The translations under genes and the position numbers were made by a program. A DNA stretch of 64,000 nt from Actinomycetaceae bacterium (lineage in GTDB: Bacteria > Actinomycetota > Actinomycetes > Actinomycetales > Actinomycetaceae), in NCBI GenBank assembly GCA_030537615.1, contig JAUNVP010000008.1, positions 49,219 through 113,218 on the forward strand. The letters run 5' to 3'. Below, in pieces: positions 54,979-63,170 of the stretch. The first letter of the stretch is position 1; every line of letters starts with the position of its first letter. The notes below the pieces were generated by a model. That model searched no databases. It was given only the letters and a program-made list of their open reading frames with translations, and was not told the origin of the DNA.

Positions 54979-56654
54979 GGTGTCAGGTCTCCATCTGCTT
55001 TGAATCCGGAGTTTGCTACATTTTTCAACTCACGTATATATTCCCACGTTTGCGGTACTTTACGAAGTTGATTCTGACCGGCATCTGGACTGTCGAAGCC
55101 AGACAAATCTGGCGCCGGGCGCCGCATTCGGGCCTCAACGGCATGTCGTGCGCATACCCGGTCATCGAGATGGACGGGTAACTCTCCGATCATCTGGACT
55201 GTTTCGTGTCCTCGTCCGGCAATGATGACGGTGTCTTCGGGGCGGGCAGCCCAGATCGCGAAGTTGATTGCGTGAGCCCGATCGTCGTCCTCCCACAGCT
55301 GGATTGCACGCGGCCGATCACAGGGAAGATCGAATCCTGCGATGACTTCCGCTCGGATCTGGGCGGGATCCTCGTTGTAAATGTCATCATCGGTGATCAC
55401 GACGACGTCCGCGGCTTGGCGCGCTGCTTGGGCCATCAGTGGGCGCTTACCGCGGTCTCTATCTCCCGTGGCCCCAAAGAGTAGCCAGAGCCGACCGGCG
55501 GTCACCGTGTCAAGGGCCGAGCACGCCAGTTCGAGGGCCTCGGGTGTGTGAGCAAAGTCGACGACGACGAGCGGAGTATTAGTTGAGCGTCGACGAATTA
55601 CTTCCATTCGCCCGGGGACTTGTGGGGTGTCGGAGAGTGCGGAGGCTGCCCGAGAAGGATCAAGTCCTACCGCAGCGACCGTAGCCAAAGCCACCACTGC
55701 GTTCTGCACGTTGATGATCCCCGGTAGCGGGCTGTGCATCTCATAGATGTCGCCGTTGTGCGACACGGTGATGTTGGTACCGGCATCTGCACGATCGCAC
55801 CGTTGAGCTGTGACCGCCCAATCCCCATCTCCAGTAGTCGACACGGTGGTGACGGGGATCGTACTCTGATCGGCCAGCAAACGACCCCACCGATCATCGA
55901 GACACACGACCGCTCGGTGCGCGAATTCCGGAGTGAACAATGATGCTTTAGCCGCAAAATAGTTTTCCATCGTACCGTGGAAATCTAAGTGATCGCGTTG
56001 CAGGTTTAAGAAGGCGACGACATCGAACTCGACACCTCGAACCCGGTGCAGATTCATGGCATGCGATGACACTTCCATCACGACATTCGTCGCTCCCTTC
56101 TCGCACGCCCACGCGAGTACTCGGTTGAGGGCGGGAGCTTCGATTGATGTCCTTGCTGATTCGACGTGGACTCCATCCAGACTAATACCGACTGTCCCGA
56201 TCAGTAGCGTCGGTCCCGAGATAGTTTCGCACAAATGCTCGATGAAATGGCTCGTCGTGGTCTTGCCGTTCGTTCCAGTCACACCGATGGTGGTCAGTTT
56301 TCGTGCCGGATAGTCGTAGATCAATGCGGCTACCGGTCCGGCACATGCACGCGGATCGTCAACAATGAGAATAGCTATCGATTCAGGCAGATCCTCAAGG
56401 TACGGTTGACCAGTCTCATCTGTGAGAATGGCGTTGGCTCCCTGCGCAACCGCGGTTTGAGCAAATCGAGCACCGTGCTGCCTCAGTCCTGGAATGGCAA
56501 TGAATAAGTCCCCGGGGCGAATGTCCGTGGAGTTGACACTCACCCCCGTAATGGGGTGTCCGTTGCGTTCAATCCGCGCCTCAGCTAGTGCCGCTATTTC
56601 ACTAATGCTTCGCGCAGCCACGTTCTGAGGGCGCAAGTCAGCTACTGTTTTCAC
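54975..56654 (-). CDS. murE: UDP-MurNAc-dipeptide ligase MurE, probably L-lysine/L-ornithine type
   Basis: A 559-residue Mur ligase: VNSTDIRPGDLFIA, GVTGTNGKTTTSHFI, HRVRGVEFDV, NLQRDHLDFHGTMENYF. At the position where meso-DAP enzymes have DNPR, it has D-D-I-Y (423-426, in DDIYNEDP). That argues against meso-DAP and for L-Lys or L-Orn at position three, as in Actinomyces-like genera. The extra C-terminal tail of about 45 residues is uncommon. GTG start directly after the ftsI stop (TAG-GTG) with GGAG upstream. Confidence 0.93.
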   Translation of the reverse strand: MKTVADLRPQNVAARSISEIAALAEARIERNGHPITGVSVNSTDIRPGDLFIAIPGLRQHGARFAQTAVAQGANAILTDETGQPYLEDLPESIAILIVDDPRACAGPVAALIYDYPARKLTTIGVTGTNGKTTTSHFIEHLCETISGPTLLIGTVGISLDGVHVESARTSIEAPALNRVLAWACEKGATNVVMEVSSHAMNLHRVRGVEFDVVAFLNLQRDHLDFHGTMENYFAAKASLFTPEFAHRAVVCLDDRWGRLLADQSTIPVTTVSTTGDGDWAVTAQRCDRADAGTNITVSHNGDIYEMHSPLPGIINVQNAVVALATVAAVGLDPSRAASALSDTPQVPGRMEVIRRRSTNTPLVVVDFAHTPEALELACSALDTVTAGRLWLLFGATGDRDRGKRPLMAQAARQAADVVVITDDDIYNEDPAQIRAEVIAGFDLPCDRPRAIQLWEDDDRAHAINFAIWAARPEDTVIIAGRGHETVQMIGELPVHLDDRVCARHAVEARMRRPAPDLSGFDSPDAGQNQLRKVPQTWEYIRELKNVANSGFKADGDLTP

Positions 56655-58409
56655 CTACGGCTCCGTGGAATACAGTTCGGGTTCATCTTGAGACGCTGGA
56701 ATACCGATGTTTCGGATAGCCTCTGTCGCAACATCATGAAACAGCGGACCGGCAGATTCCGAGGCGAGCACGCCGATACGTGGGCGATATAAGAGGACGG
56801 AAACTGCGATCGTTGGATTGTCCGCAGGAATGATCCCAACCACGGTGGTGGCTGTTCCCACCTTGGCTCCATTTTCGAAGACTTCGGCAGTTCCAGTCTT
56901 GGCCGCTGTTCGATACCCCTGAATCGCGAAATACCGACCGGTCCCCTGCTCCCACGCGGTCGTCGATTCCATCATTGTCAGGGTTTGCTTTGCGGTATCC
57001 GCATCAAGTGTTTGGTGCGGTTCTCTCACCGGAGCAGGCACATACGTACCGTCGGCCCGCGTCCATCCATCGATGATGACGGGAGGCTGGTACACTCCAC
57101 CGTTGGCGATCGACGACACCATCGCAATTTGCTGGAGCTGCGTTATCGCGTATCCCTGCCCGAACATCGTCGTGTATCGCTGACGACCATCCCACTGATC
57201 TGGGGAAACAAGAATTCCGGGTGATTCACCAGGGAGATCGATTCCCGTCACCTGCCCAAAACCAAATCGCCGATAGAGGTCGTAGCGGTCGGAGTCGCCG
57301 ACTTTTTGCCCGATCTGCACGGTTCCTGTGTTCGATGATTCCGCGAGGACCCCGGTTACGGTACGCGAATAGTCCGGATGGTGGTGGGAGTCAACAAATG
57401 TTTGTCCATCGGCAGTCACGTATTGATAGGGGGTGGGAATGACTGTTTCCGGTGTTACTGCACCGTGTTCGAGCGCGCTTGCGATTGTCACGAGCTTTCC
57501 GACCGATCCGGGCTCGACCGCGTACTGTACCGATCGTGCCGTCTGTGGATTGGAGGACGGTTCATGAACTCCAGAATCAGCTAGGACAAGGAGCTTCCCT
57601 GTCGAAATTTCTTCAACAACTGCTGCTCCCCAATCGGCCGAATAGTGGGAGACTGCCTGATTGAGGATTTCCTCGATGGAGTGTTGCAAGTCGAGTCTCA
57701 GCGTGGTGTGAACAGTATCGCCGTTGGTGGCGGGTTTCGAGACTTTCTTTCCCCCCGGAATAGTTTGTCCACCCGGAGCGTATTCGAGGGCGAGTTCTCC
57801 CGGTTCTCCGGTGAGGACACTGTCCTGGGTGAGCTCTAACCCGCCATTGCCCTTCCCCTGTCCATCAATCGAGCCAATGATTGCGCCGGCAACGCTTCCG
57901 TTCGGATAGACCCGCTGATAGGACGGCTCCCATTCGATCCCGTAAAACTGGTAGGAGCGAATCTCGCGCCACACCTCAACGGAAACGTCCTTTTTCAAAT
58001 ACTGGTAGGTCGAATCCCCGATGAACAGACCTCCGAGTTCGGCCTCATCCATTTCGAGCAAAGGAGCCAGAACCTGCGCAACGGCTGCGGGTCCACGGCC
58101 GACCTCCACAACTGCGTCACCCTGTTTTTCAAGTACGCGGGCGAGCGGAATTTTCTGTTGATTGACGGCAATGTGGTAGGTCTGCACCGATGTTGCCAGG
58201 GGTGCCCCGAAGGCATCAACAATGTCGCCCCGACGCGGTTGTAGCGTTGATTGGGCAGTGCGTAACTCGCGTCCTTGAGCAGCTAACTCTGGTCCGTGAA
58301 TGATTTGGACATTAATGAGTTGCACCCCGATTGCTACGAGACACGCAAGCATGAGCCACCACACTAATCGAGGCCCCGTGCGTGGAGCGGATAGTCGACC
58401 GCCACTCAT
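56655..58409 (-). CDS. ftsI: Septal peptidoglycan transpeptidase FtsI (PBP3 class)
   Basis: A 584-residue class B penicillin-binding protein: a short cytoplasmic tail, one membrane helix (residues 14-32), a dimerisation/pedestal domain (QPRRGDIVDAFG), then the transpeptidase with S302-V-G-K305 (SxxK), SSN (AESSNTGTVQIG) and K504-TG (AAKTGTAE). It cross-links septal peptidoglycan with FtsW. No PASTA repeats. Strong AAAGGAGG site, start 13 bases after the ftsL-like stop. Confidence 0.96.
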   Translation of the reverse strand: MSGGRLSAPRTGPRLVWWLMLACLVAIGVQLINVQIIHGPELAAQGRELRTAQSTLQPRRGDIVDAFGAPLATSVQTYHIAVNQQKIPLARVLEKQGDAVVEVGRGPAAVAQVLAPLLEMDEAELGGLFIGDSTYQYLKKDVSVEVWREIRSYQFYGIEWEPSYQRVYPNGSVAGAIIGSIDGQGKGNGGLELTQDSVLTGEPGELALEYAPGGQTIPGGKKVSKPATNGDTVHTTLRLDLQHSIEEILNQAVSHYSADWGAAVVEEISTGKLLVLADSGVHEPSSNPQTARSVQYAVEPGSVGKLVTIASALEHGAVTPETVIPTPYQYVTADGQTFVDSHHHPDYSRTVTGVLAESSNTGTVQIGQKVGDSDRYDLYRRFGFGQVTGIDLPGESPGILVSPDQWDGRQRYTTMFGQGYAITQLQQIAMVSSIANGGVYQPPVIIDGWTRADGTYVPAPVREPHQTLDADTAKQTLTMMESTTAWEQGTGRYFAIQGYRTAAKTGTAEVFENGAKVGTATTVVGIIPADNPTIAVSVLLYRPRIGVLASESAGPLFHDVATEAIRNIGIPASQDEPELYSTEP

Positions 58410-58422
58410 TCAAGCCTCCTTT

Positions 58423-58818
58423 TTATTGCGCCGGCGTGCCGCCTTCAACACTACCTGTCGAAAGAGTAATAAACCCGGTAGGTCCAGCGGGCACCATCCC
58501 CTGCGCGCGGGCAGCTCGCTCCAGATTTGCTGGCGACGATGCGACTTGAAGCCGTTGTTGCAAGGTTTGAGTTTGCTCGTTGAGGTAGTTCAACTCAATT
58601 TGTTTGTCACGAATGTCATAGGACGTCTGTGCCATTTGGGTATTGAGGAACAGATTGATCGCCAGGACTGTCAGGAGGACAGATACGACAACAAGGATGA
58701 ATGGCAGTGCGGCACGAGGTCCATGCTGTGACTCGATCACCCGCAGTTCAGGGGTGTGTTTTACCCGGGTGCGCGTCGTACGTGCGGGCCGAGTCCGAGA
58801 GATTGCGGCAGAGCTCAT
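58423..58818 (-). CDS. ftsL: FtsL-like septum formation protein
   Basis: A 131-residue single-pass protein: a basic cytoplasmic tail (about 38 residues), a membrane helix LPFILVVVSVLLTVLAINLF, then a coiled coil (IRDKQIELNYLNEQTQTLQQ) with SPANLERAARAQGMVPAGP, the FtsL-like pattern, and a short tail. Belongs with FtsB/FtsQ in regulating the septal synthase. The position between rsmH and ftsI is diagnostic; primary sequence conservation is low. Coupled to rsmH by ATGA. Confidence 0.88.
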   Translation of the reverse strand: MSSAAISRTRPARTTRTRVKHTPELRVIESQHGPRAALPFILVVVSVLLTVLAINLFLNTQMAQTSYDIRDKQIELNYLNEQTQTLQQRLQVASSPANLERAARAQGMVPAGPTGFITLSTGSVEGGTPAQ

Positions 58819-59834
58819 CGGGTATTCCTTTGGGATGTCGAAGGTGGCGAATAGGGTCGGATTATTTCTGCTGCCCGTAGCCGCACGGATGCGGCACGTG
58901 GGTTGTGCGCGACACCCGCGGCATCGGCTTGAATTGCTTTGCGGGTAATGAGCGACAGAGCCGGTTGAGCATTGTCGGGGACAATGGGGAGATCGGGAGG
59001 AATTTGCACCTCACTGCCGTTCCGGAAAGTCGTTTTGACGATACGGTCTTCGAGGGAGTGGTAGGACTCAACGACGAGCCGCCCACCAATCCTCAGCGTC
59101 GATAGCGCGGCGGGGAGGGCGCGTTCAAGAATGTCCAGTTCTTCATTGACCGCGATTCGCAAAGCTTGGAAGGTCCGCTTCGCGGGATTCCCTCCGGTCC
59201 GTCTGGCCGGTGCAGGAATGGCTTGACGAACGATATCGACCAATTGCCCGGTCGTTGTAATGGGATGCTTGCCGCGCTGCTGGGTGATGGATTGAGCTAT
59301 GCGTTTCGCGAAACGTTCTTCACCGTAGGTGGCGAGGATTCGAGTCAGCTCCTCGGCGCTTGCAGTCTCGATCAGTTCGGCGGCGCTTCGCCCGCGACTT
59401 TGATCCATTCTCATGTCGAGGGAGGTGTCGCGCGCATAGGCGAAGCCGCGTTCATCGTCATCGAGCTGCAGCGACGAAACTCCAAGGTCCATGAGGACGG
59501 CGTCGATCTTCCCGAATACCCCGGCGTCTCGAGCCACTTGCGCTACCGCGTCATACGTGGCGTGAACGGTCCGAAAACGATCGCCGAATGGTTCCAGTCG
59601 TGTCGATGCGAGTTCGATGGCGATTGGATCTCGATCGATTCCAATGATGGAAACCGATGGCCATCGCTGGAGGATCGCTTCGCTATGACCGCCCATTCCG
59701 ACGGTGCAGTCGATGAGGGTTGCTACGCGACCGTCGAGGGCAGGGGCAAGGAGAGCAAGTACGTCATCGACAAGTACCGGCTGATGCAACGATGAAACGT
59801 CGCGTGTGCTCGAAGCGTTCGGCACGTGAGCCAT
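58815..59834 (-). CDS. rsmH: 16S rRNA (cytosine(1402)-N(4))-methyltransferase RsmH
   Basis: A 339-residue SAM methyltransferase: LHQPVLVDDVL, CTVGMGGHSEAIL (motif I), GIDRDPIAI, MDLGVSSLQLDD, and the C-terminal ESYHSLEDRIVK. It methylates C1402 in the decoding centre. AAAGGAGGGC precedes ATG. It follows mraZ by 117 bases. Confidence 0.97.
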   Translation of the reverse strand: MAHVPNASSTRDVSSLHQPVLVDDVLALLAPALDGRVATLIDCTVGMGGHSEAILQRWPSVSIIGIDRDPIAIELASTRLEPFGDRFRTVHATYDAVAQVARDAGVFGKIDAVLMDLGVSSLQLDDDERGFAYARDTSLDMRMDQSRGRSAAELIETASAEELTRILATYGEERFAKRIAQSITQQRGKHPITTTGQLVDIVRQAIPAPARRTGGNPAKRTFQALRIAVNEELDILERALPAALSTLRIGGRLVVESYHSLEDRIVKTTFRNGSEVQIPPDLPIVPDNAQPALSLITRKAIQADAAGVAHNPRAASVRLRAAEIIRPYSPPSTSQRNTR

Positions 59835-59951
59835 GATGCCCTCCTTTCCTCACAGTGGAGCGTTGTGGAGTGTTCAGTTCTCCCAGGACTCCCCCCGTTG
59901 TTCCGACACCGGGGAAGTGATGTCGGACGCTCGGTGAGAGACCTCAAAGAA

Positions 59952-60383
59952 CTAGAACATTCCGGGAATGATTTCTTCAGCGGTTGACGAGAACACTTCT
60001 TCTTGTCGCTCGAGGTAGGACTTCCACTGCGCCGCATCCCAGATTTCGACTCGCGAGCCAGCTCCGATGACAGCTAAGTCGCGACTGAGATCAGCGTAGG
60101 TTCGAAGAGCGGGCGGAATGGTGATTCGTCCCTGCTTATCCGGTGTTTCGTCAGATGCTCCCGACAGCATGACGCGAATGTAGTCACGCGCCTGTTTGGA
60201 GCTGAGCGGCGCCTTACGAAGCTGCTCGAACATCGCTTGAAACTCTCCGGCAGGAAAAGCGTAGAGGCACCGATCTTGACCGCGTGTGATCACCACGCCG
60301 TCAGCCAGTTGGTCGCGAAACTTGGCGGGCAGAATGATGCGTCCCTTTTGATCGAGCTTTGGCTCGTACGTACCGAGAAACAT
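59952..60383 (-). CDS. mraZ: Transcriptional regulator MraZ
   Basis: A 143-residue protein with two AbrB-like SpoVT repeats: [22 protein letters not shown], shown here as [14 protein letters not shown], and [13 protein letters not shown]. MraZ forms a ring and represses its own dcw operon. The ATG at 60383 follows AGGGGGGGTGGAC; a GTG two codons earlier overlaps that site. Its operator array is directly upstream. Confidence 0.96.
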   Translation of the reverse strand: MFLGTYEPKLDQKGRIILPAKFRDQLADGVVITRGQDRCLYAFPAGEFQAMFEQLRKAPLSSKQARDYIRVMLSGASDETPDKQGRITIPPALRTYADLSRDLAVIGAGSRVEIWDAAQWKSYLERQEEVFSSTAEEIIPGMF

Positions 60384-60410
60384 GTCCACCCCCCCTGTTT
60401 TCTGACATCC

Positions 60411-60450
60411 TCAAACACTTTCCTCCACTTTACTCCACTTTTCCCCACTT
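60411..60450 (-). promoter_or_regulatory. MraZ operator: four direct repeats at 10-base intervals
   Basis: On the minus strand AAGTGGGGAA, AAGTGGAGTA, AAGTGGAGGA and AAGTGTTTGA follow one another without a gap: AAGTG recurs at exactly 10-base spacing (forward-strand CACTT at 60416, 60426, 60436, 60446). MraZ binds such helically phased direct repeats in its own promoter. The array ends about 27 bases before the mraZ start, so the transcription start and promoter must lie at or upstream of it; I could not fix a -10. Confidence 0.85.
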
Positions 60451-60565
60451 CGTCACTATTTTTACCGTGTCGCCAGCAGCTATTGCTACTTGGTCGTTGA
60501 TATACCGGGTAAAAGTCGCTGTGGAGCAGGGTGGAGAGAATTCGCGTCAGCGAGTCGCAATAGAC

Positions 60566-60592
60566 AGGCTCCCCGACGTCATCGGGGAGCCT
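60566..60592 (-). terminator. 11-base-pair hairpin downstream of the sixA-like gene
   Basis: AGGCTCCCCGA (60566-60576) and TCGGGGAGCCT (60582-60592) pair perfectly around CGTCA. It begins 43 bases after the sixA-like stop in the direction of transcription. No T-run. It lies between two minus-strand units and would isolate the MraZ-controlled cluster from read-through. The rest of the 60451-60634 gap shows nothing else I can name. Confidence 0.65.
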
Positions 60593-60634
60593 AGTCGAAA
60601 TAATCAGCCGATCAGCAGTCAGCTCATCGAAACA

Positions 60635-61135
60635 CTACCGAGCCGGATGAGCCCGCGTGATGATAATCGACTCAAGCGGCAAGCTTCGATAGCCCACTGT
60701 GTCCACATCGTGCGGCACATCGAAAATATAGGCCGTAGCCGTCGGACAACCGGTCGTTGCCACCTGGTTGGCGCCGTCACCGGCCGCAATAAGAGATGCG
60801 GCGATGGGAATTATCGGTGAGTGCCCGACGATGATCGTTGTAGCTGGAGCGTAGTTTGAAGCAATGCGGAGCACATCGTCTTCATCGCCAAAGTACAGTT
60901 CGGAGAATTCTTCAACCGAAGCACCCATCGTTTCGGCAATGATTGCCGCTGTCGTTCGAGCGCGTACTGCGGGCGACGAAATGACCACCGGCTTCACGCC
61001 TTCGAGTCGTTCAGCAAGGGAAACCGCGACCCGCCGCGCTTGGTTGATTCCCGAACTCGCCAATGGCCGTGCCTGGTCACGCATACCTCCGTGACTGGCT
61101 TTTGCATGCCGCACAAGAATCAGTTTTGCTCCCAT
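60635..61135 (-). CDS. SixA-like phosphohistidine phosphatase
   Basis: A 166-residue histidine-phosphatase-fold protein: LVRHAKASHGG with the R9-H10-A variant of the RHG motif, SSPAVRARTTA, and VGHSPII with the second histidine. SixA dephosphorylates phosphohistidine on signalling proteins; other small members act on sugar phosphates, so the substrate is open. No ribosome site precedes the ATG; TAGGGT is exactly six bases upstream. Confidence 0.85.
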   Translation of the reverse strand: MGAKLILVRHAKASHGGMRDQARPLASSGINQARRVAVSLAERLEGVKPVVISSPAVRARTTAAIIAETMGASVEEFSELYFGDEDDVLRIASNYAPATTIIVGHSPIIPIAASLIAAGDGANQVATTGCPTATAYIFDVPHDVDTVGYRSLPLESIIITRAHPAR

Positions 61136-61141
61136 AGATCT

Positions 61142-61147
61142 ACCCTA
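61142..61147 (-). promoter_or_regulatory. Leaderless-type -10 element of the sixA-like gene
   Basis: TAGGGT, AGATCT, ATG on the minus strand, with no Shine-Dalgarno. The divergent gene at 61256 has TAGGAT (61243-61248) seven bases before its GTG, a similar arrangement. Confidence 0.5.
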
Positions 61148-61255
61148 AGCAATCAAACAGCCCTTGTGAATAGCGCAGGCCATTCCCCACCGTTCCACTC
61201 CCCCAACGTCATTTCTCCAATGGAAAACCCCGTAGTAGCGGGTAGGATAAAACGC

Positions 61256-61534
61256 GTGAGCAGTCAGTATTTCCACGTGTGTTCGGCTCGCCAGTGCACG
61301 GAAGTCGCGCGGTGGGCAGTGGTGTGGCGCAATCCGAAAATCCATGCGGCACGAGAAAAAACGTGGTTGGCGTGCGAAGGACACCGGGATTTTCTCGCTG
61401 AGTTCGTTGCTTTGCGAAACTTCCCTCATCGTATCGTCCCAGTTTCTCAACTTGGCGAAGCAACCGGTCCCTCCGCCAAGCAGGTCGATCCGCGCTCGCT
61501 CACTGACGAAGAACGCGCGAAACTGACCGACTGA
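61256..61534 (+). CDS. Small conserved Cys/His protein (often misnamed acetone carboxylase)
   Basis: A 92-residue protein: CSARQC (C-x4-C) near residue 9, WAVVWRNPKIHAAREKTWLAC, quoted as WRNPKIH and WLACEGHR, with C-x2-H, then FPHRIVPV. The C-x4-C...C-x2-H pattern suggests one zinc site. Actinobacterial relatives of this size are annotated as acetone carboxylase without basis; the function is unknown. GTG 61256 was chosen because the family starts there; TAGGAT seven bases upstream could be a -10 of a leaderless message or AGGA a weak ribosome site. Its stop abuts the ABC-F stop. Confidence 0.65.
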   Translation: MSSQYFHVCSARQCTEVARWAVVWRNPKIHAAREKTWLACEGHRDFLAEFVALRNFPHRIVPVSQLGEATGPSAKQVDPRSLTDEERAKLTD

Positions 61535-63145
61535 TTACGTCAGCGTGACGAGTTCGAGGTAATCGTCATCCCACAGATCCTCATCGCCATCGGGGAGTAG
61601 GAGGACGCGGTCAGGCTCGAGCGCTTGCACCGCACCGGGATCGTGTGTGACGAGGACAACCGCGCCTTCGTAAGTGCGCAACGCATTGAGAATCTCTTCG
61701 CGCGATGCCGGATCGAGGTTATTCGTCGGTTCATCCAGGAGGAGGACGTTCGCAGCGGACACAACGAGCGTGGCAAGCGCCAGACGCGTCCTCTCTCCCC
61801 CGGAAAGCACCGACGTCGGTTTGTCGACGTCCTCCCCTTGGAACAGGAACTGTCCAAGAACATTGCGCACTCGGGTATCGTCGAGAACTGGAGCCGCTGA
61901 AACCATGTTTTCCAGGACCGTGCGAGAGGTGTCAAGCGTTTCGTGTTCCTGCGCGTAGTACCCAATCTTCAGACCGTGTCCGGGGTTAACCGCCCCCGTA
62001 TCTGGCTCGAGCACTCCGGCTAATATACGCAATAGTGTAGTTTTCCCCGCGCCGTTCAAGCCGAGAACCACGACCTTGGCTCCCCGATCAATCGCCAGGT
62101 CAACGCCGGTAAACACTTCCAGCGATCCGTAGGACTTCGAGAGTCCCGATCCTGTGAGCGGAACTTTCCCGCAGGGCGCCGGTTCGGGAAATCTCAGTCG
62201 AGCCACTTTTTCAACACTACGAGCGGGTTCCACGCTGTTTTCAAGTTCTTCAGCTCGCCTGAGCATCTGTTGTGCGGCTACGGCTTTGGTTGCTTTCGCA
62301 CGCATCTTCTCCCCTTGCGCACGCAGAGCTTCCGCTTTCTTTAGTGCCTGCGCACGCTCTTTACGTCGCCGCCGTTCGTCCTCTTCACGCTGTTTGAGGT
62401 AGAGGTCCCATCCGAGATGATAGATGTCGAGTTTCGCTCGATCTGCATCGAGGTAGTAGACGTAGTTCACCGTGTCGCGCAGAAGGGACACGTCATGGGA
62501 AATGATCATGAACCCGCCGGAATACGATCGCAAGAAATCTCGTAGCCACATGAGAGAGTCGTGGTCGAGGTGATTTGTCGGCTCATCGAGTAAGAGCACA
62601 TCGGCGTCGGAGAATAAGGTGCGGGCAAGCTCAACGCGGCGGCGCTGACCGCCCGACAAGGTTGCGAGCGGTTTCGCAAGCGTCGCCTCATCGATCCCTA
62701 GCGACGCGGCAATCTGGGATGCTTTGGCGTTGGCAGCCCACCCTCCTTGGTTCGTGAACTCCTGATCAAGCCGGACGTACCGCTCCATCGCTTTAACCTG
62801 CTTCGGCCCAGTCAACGTCCCCATGAGATGTTCCGCTTTGCGAATCCGATCGAGCAACGCGTCGATCCCGCGAACCGAGAGAATCCTCCCTCTCGCAGTT
62901 TGATCGGGATCTCCCACTCGTGTTTCTTGCGGAAGATATCCCACGGTACCGCGCCTACTCACCACCCCGTCAAACTCTGCTTGACCTCGATCAGGTTCAC
63001 CCGCCAGCATCCGCATCGTCGTGGTCTTACCGGCGCCGTTTCGACCAACCATGCCGATCCGCATACCGCGGTCAACTCGGAAAGAGGCATCTGAGATAAG
63101 CGTGCGAGGTCCGATACGAACCGAAAGGCCACTAACATTGATCAC
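61535..63145 (-). CDS. ABC-F family ATPase
   Basis: A 536-residue protein with two ABC domains and no membrane part: first Walker A GRNGAGKTT (K40), signature LSGGQRRRVELART, Walker B LLLDEPTNHLD. The linker is long and basic (RRRRKERAQALKKAEALR) and may enter the ribosome. The second has GLNGAGKTT, LSGGERTRLALA and LLLDEPTNNLD. ABC-F proteins act on the ribosome (EttA-like translation factor or antibiotic protection); which one is unclear. Start: GTG 63145, since the longer reading crosses the divergent transporter promoter. TACACT lies six bases upstream. Confidence 0.9.
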   Translation of the reverse strand: MINVSGLSVRIGPRTLISDASFRVDRGMRIGMVGRNGAGKTTTMRMLAGEPDRGQAEFDGVVSRRGTVGYLPQETRVGDPDQTARGRILSVRGIDALLDRIRKAEHLMGTLTGPKQVKAMERYVRLDQEFTNQGGWAANAKASQIAASLGIDEATLAKPLATLSGGQRRRVELARTLFSDADVLLLDEPTNHLDHDSLMWLRDFLRSYSGGFMIISHDVSLLRDTVNYVYYLDADRAKLDIYHLGWDLYLKQREEDERRRRKERAQALKKAEALRAQGEKMRAKATKAVAAQQMLRRAEELENSVEPARSVEKVARLRFPEPAPCGKVPLTGSGLSKSYGSLEVFTGVDLAIDRGAKVVVLGLNGAGKTTLLRILAGVLEPDTGAVNPGHGLKIGYYAQEHETLDTSRTVLENMVSAAPVLDDTRVRNVLGQFLFQGEDVDKPTSVLSGGERTRLALATLVVSAANVLLLDEPTNNLDPASREEILNALRTYEGAVVLVTHDPGAVQALEPDRVLLLPDGDEDLWDDDYLELVTLT

Positions 63146-63151
63146 CCCGCT

Positions 63152-63164
63152 AGTGTAGTAGTTT
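63152..63164. promoter_or_regulatory. Paired divergent leaderless -10 elements
   Basis: In the 25-base gap between two divergent GTG starts, TACACT (minus, 63152-63157) lies exactly 6 bases before the ABC-F GTG, and TAGTTT (plus, 63159-63164) exactly 6 bases before the transporter GTG. Neither gene has a ribosome-binding site. TTGATC at 63139-63144, inside the ABC-F start, could be a -35 for the plus gene, with a short 14-base spacing. Both messages would be leaderless, and the two promoters could not both be occupied. Confidence 0.5.
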
Positions 63165-63170
63165 ATCCTC

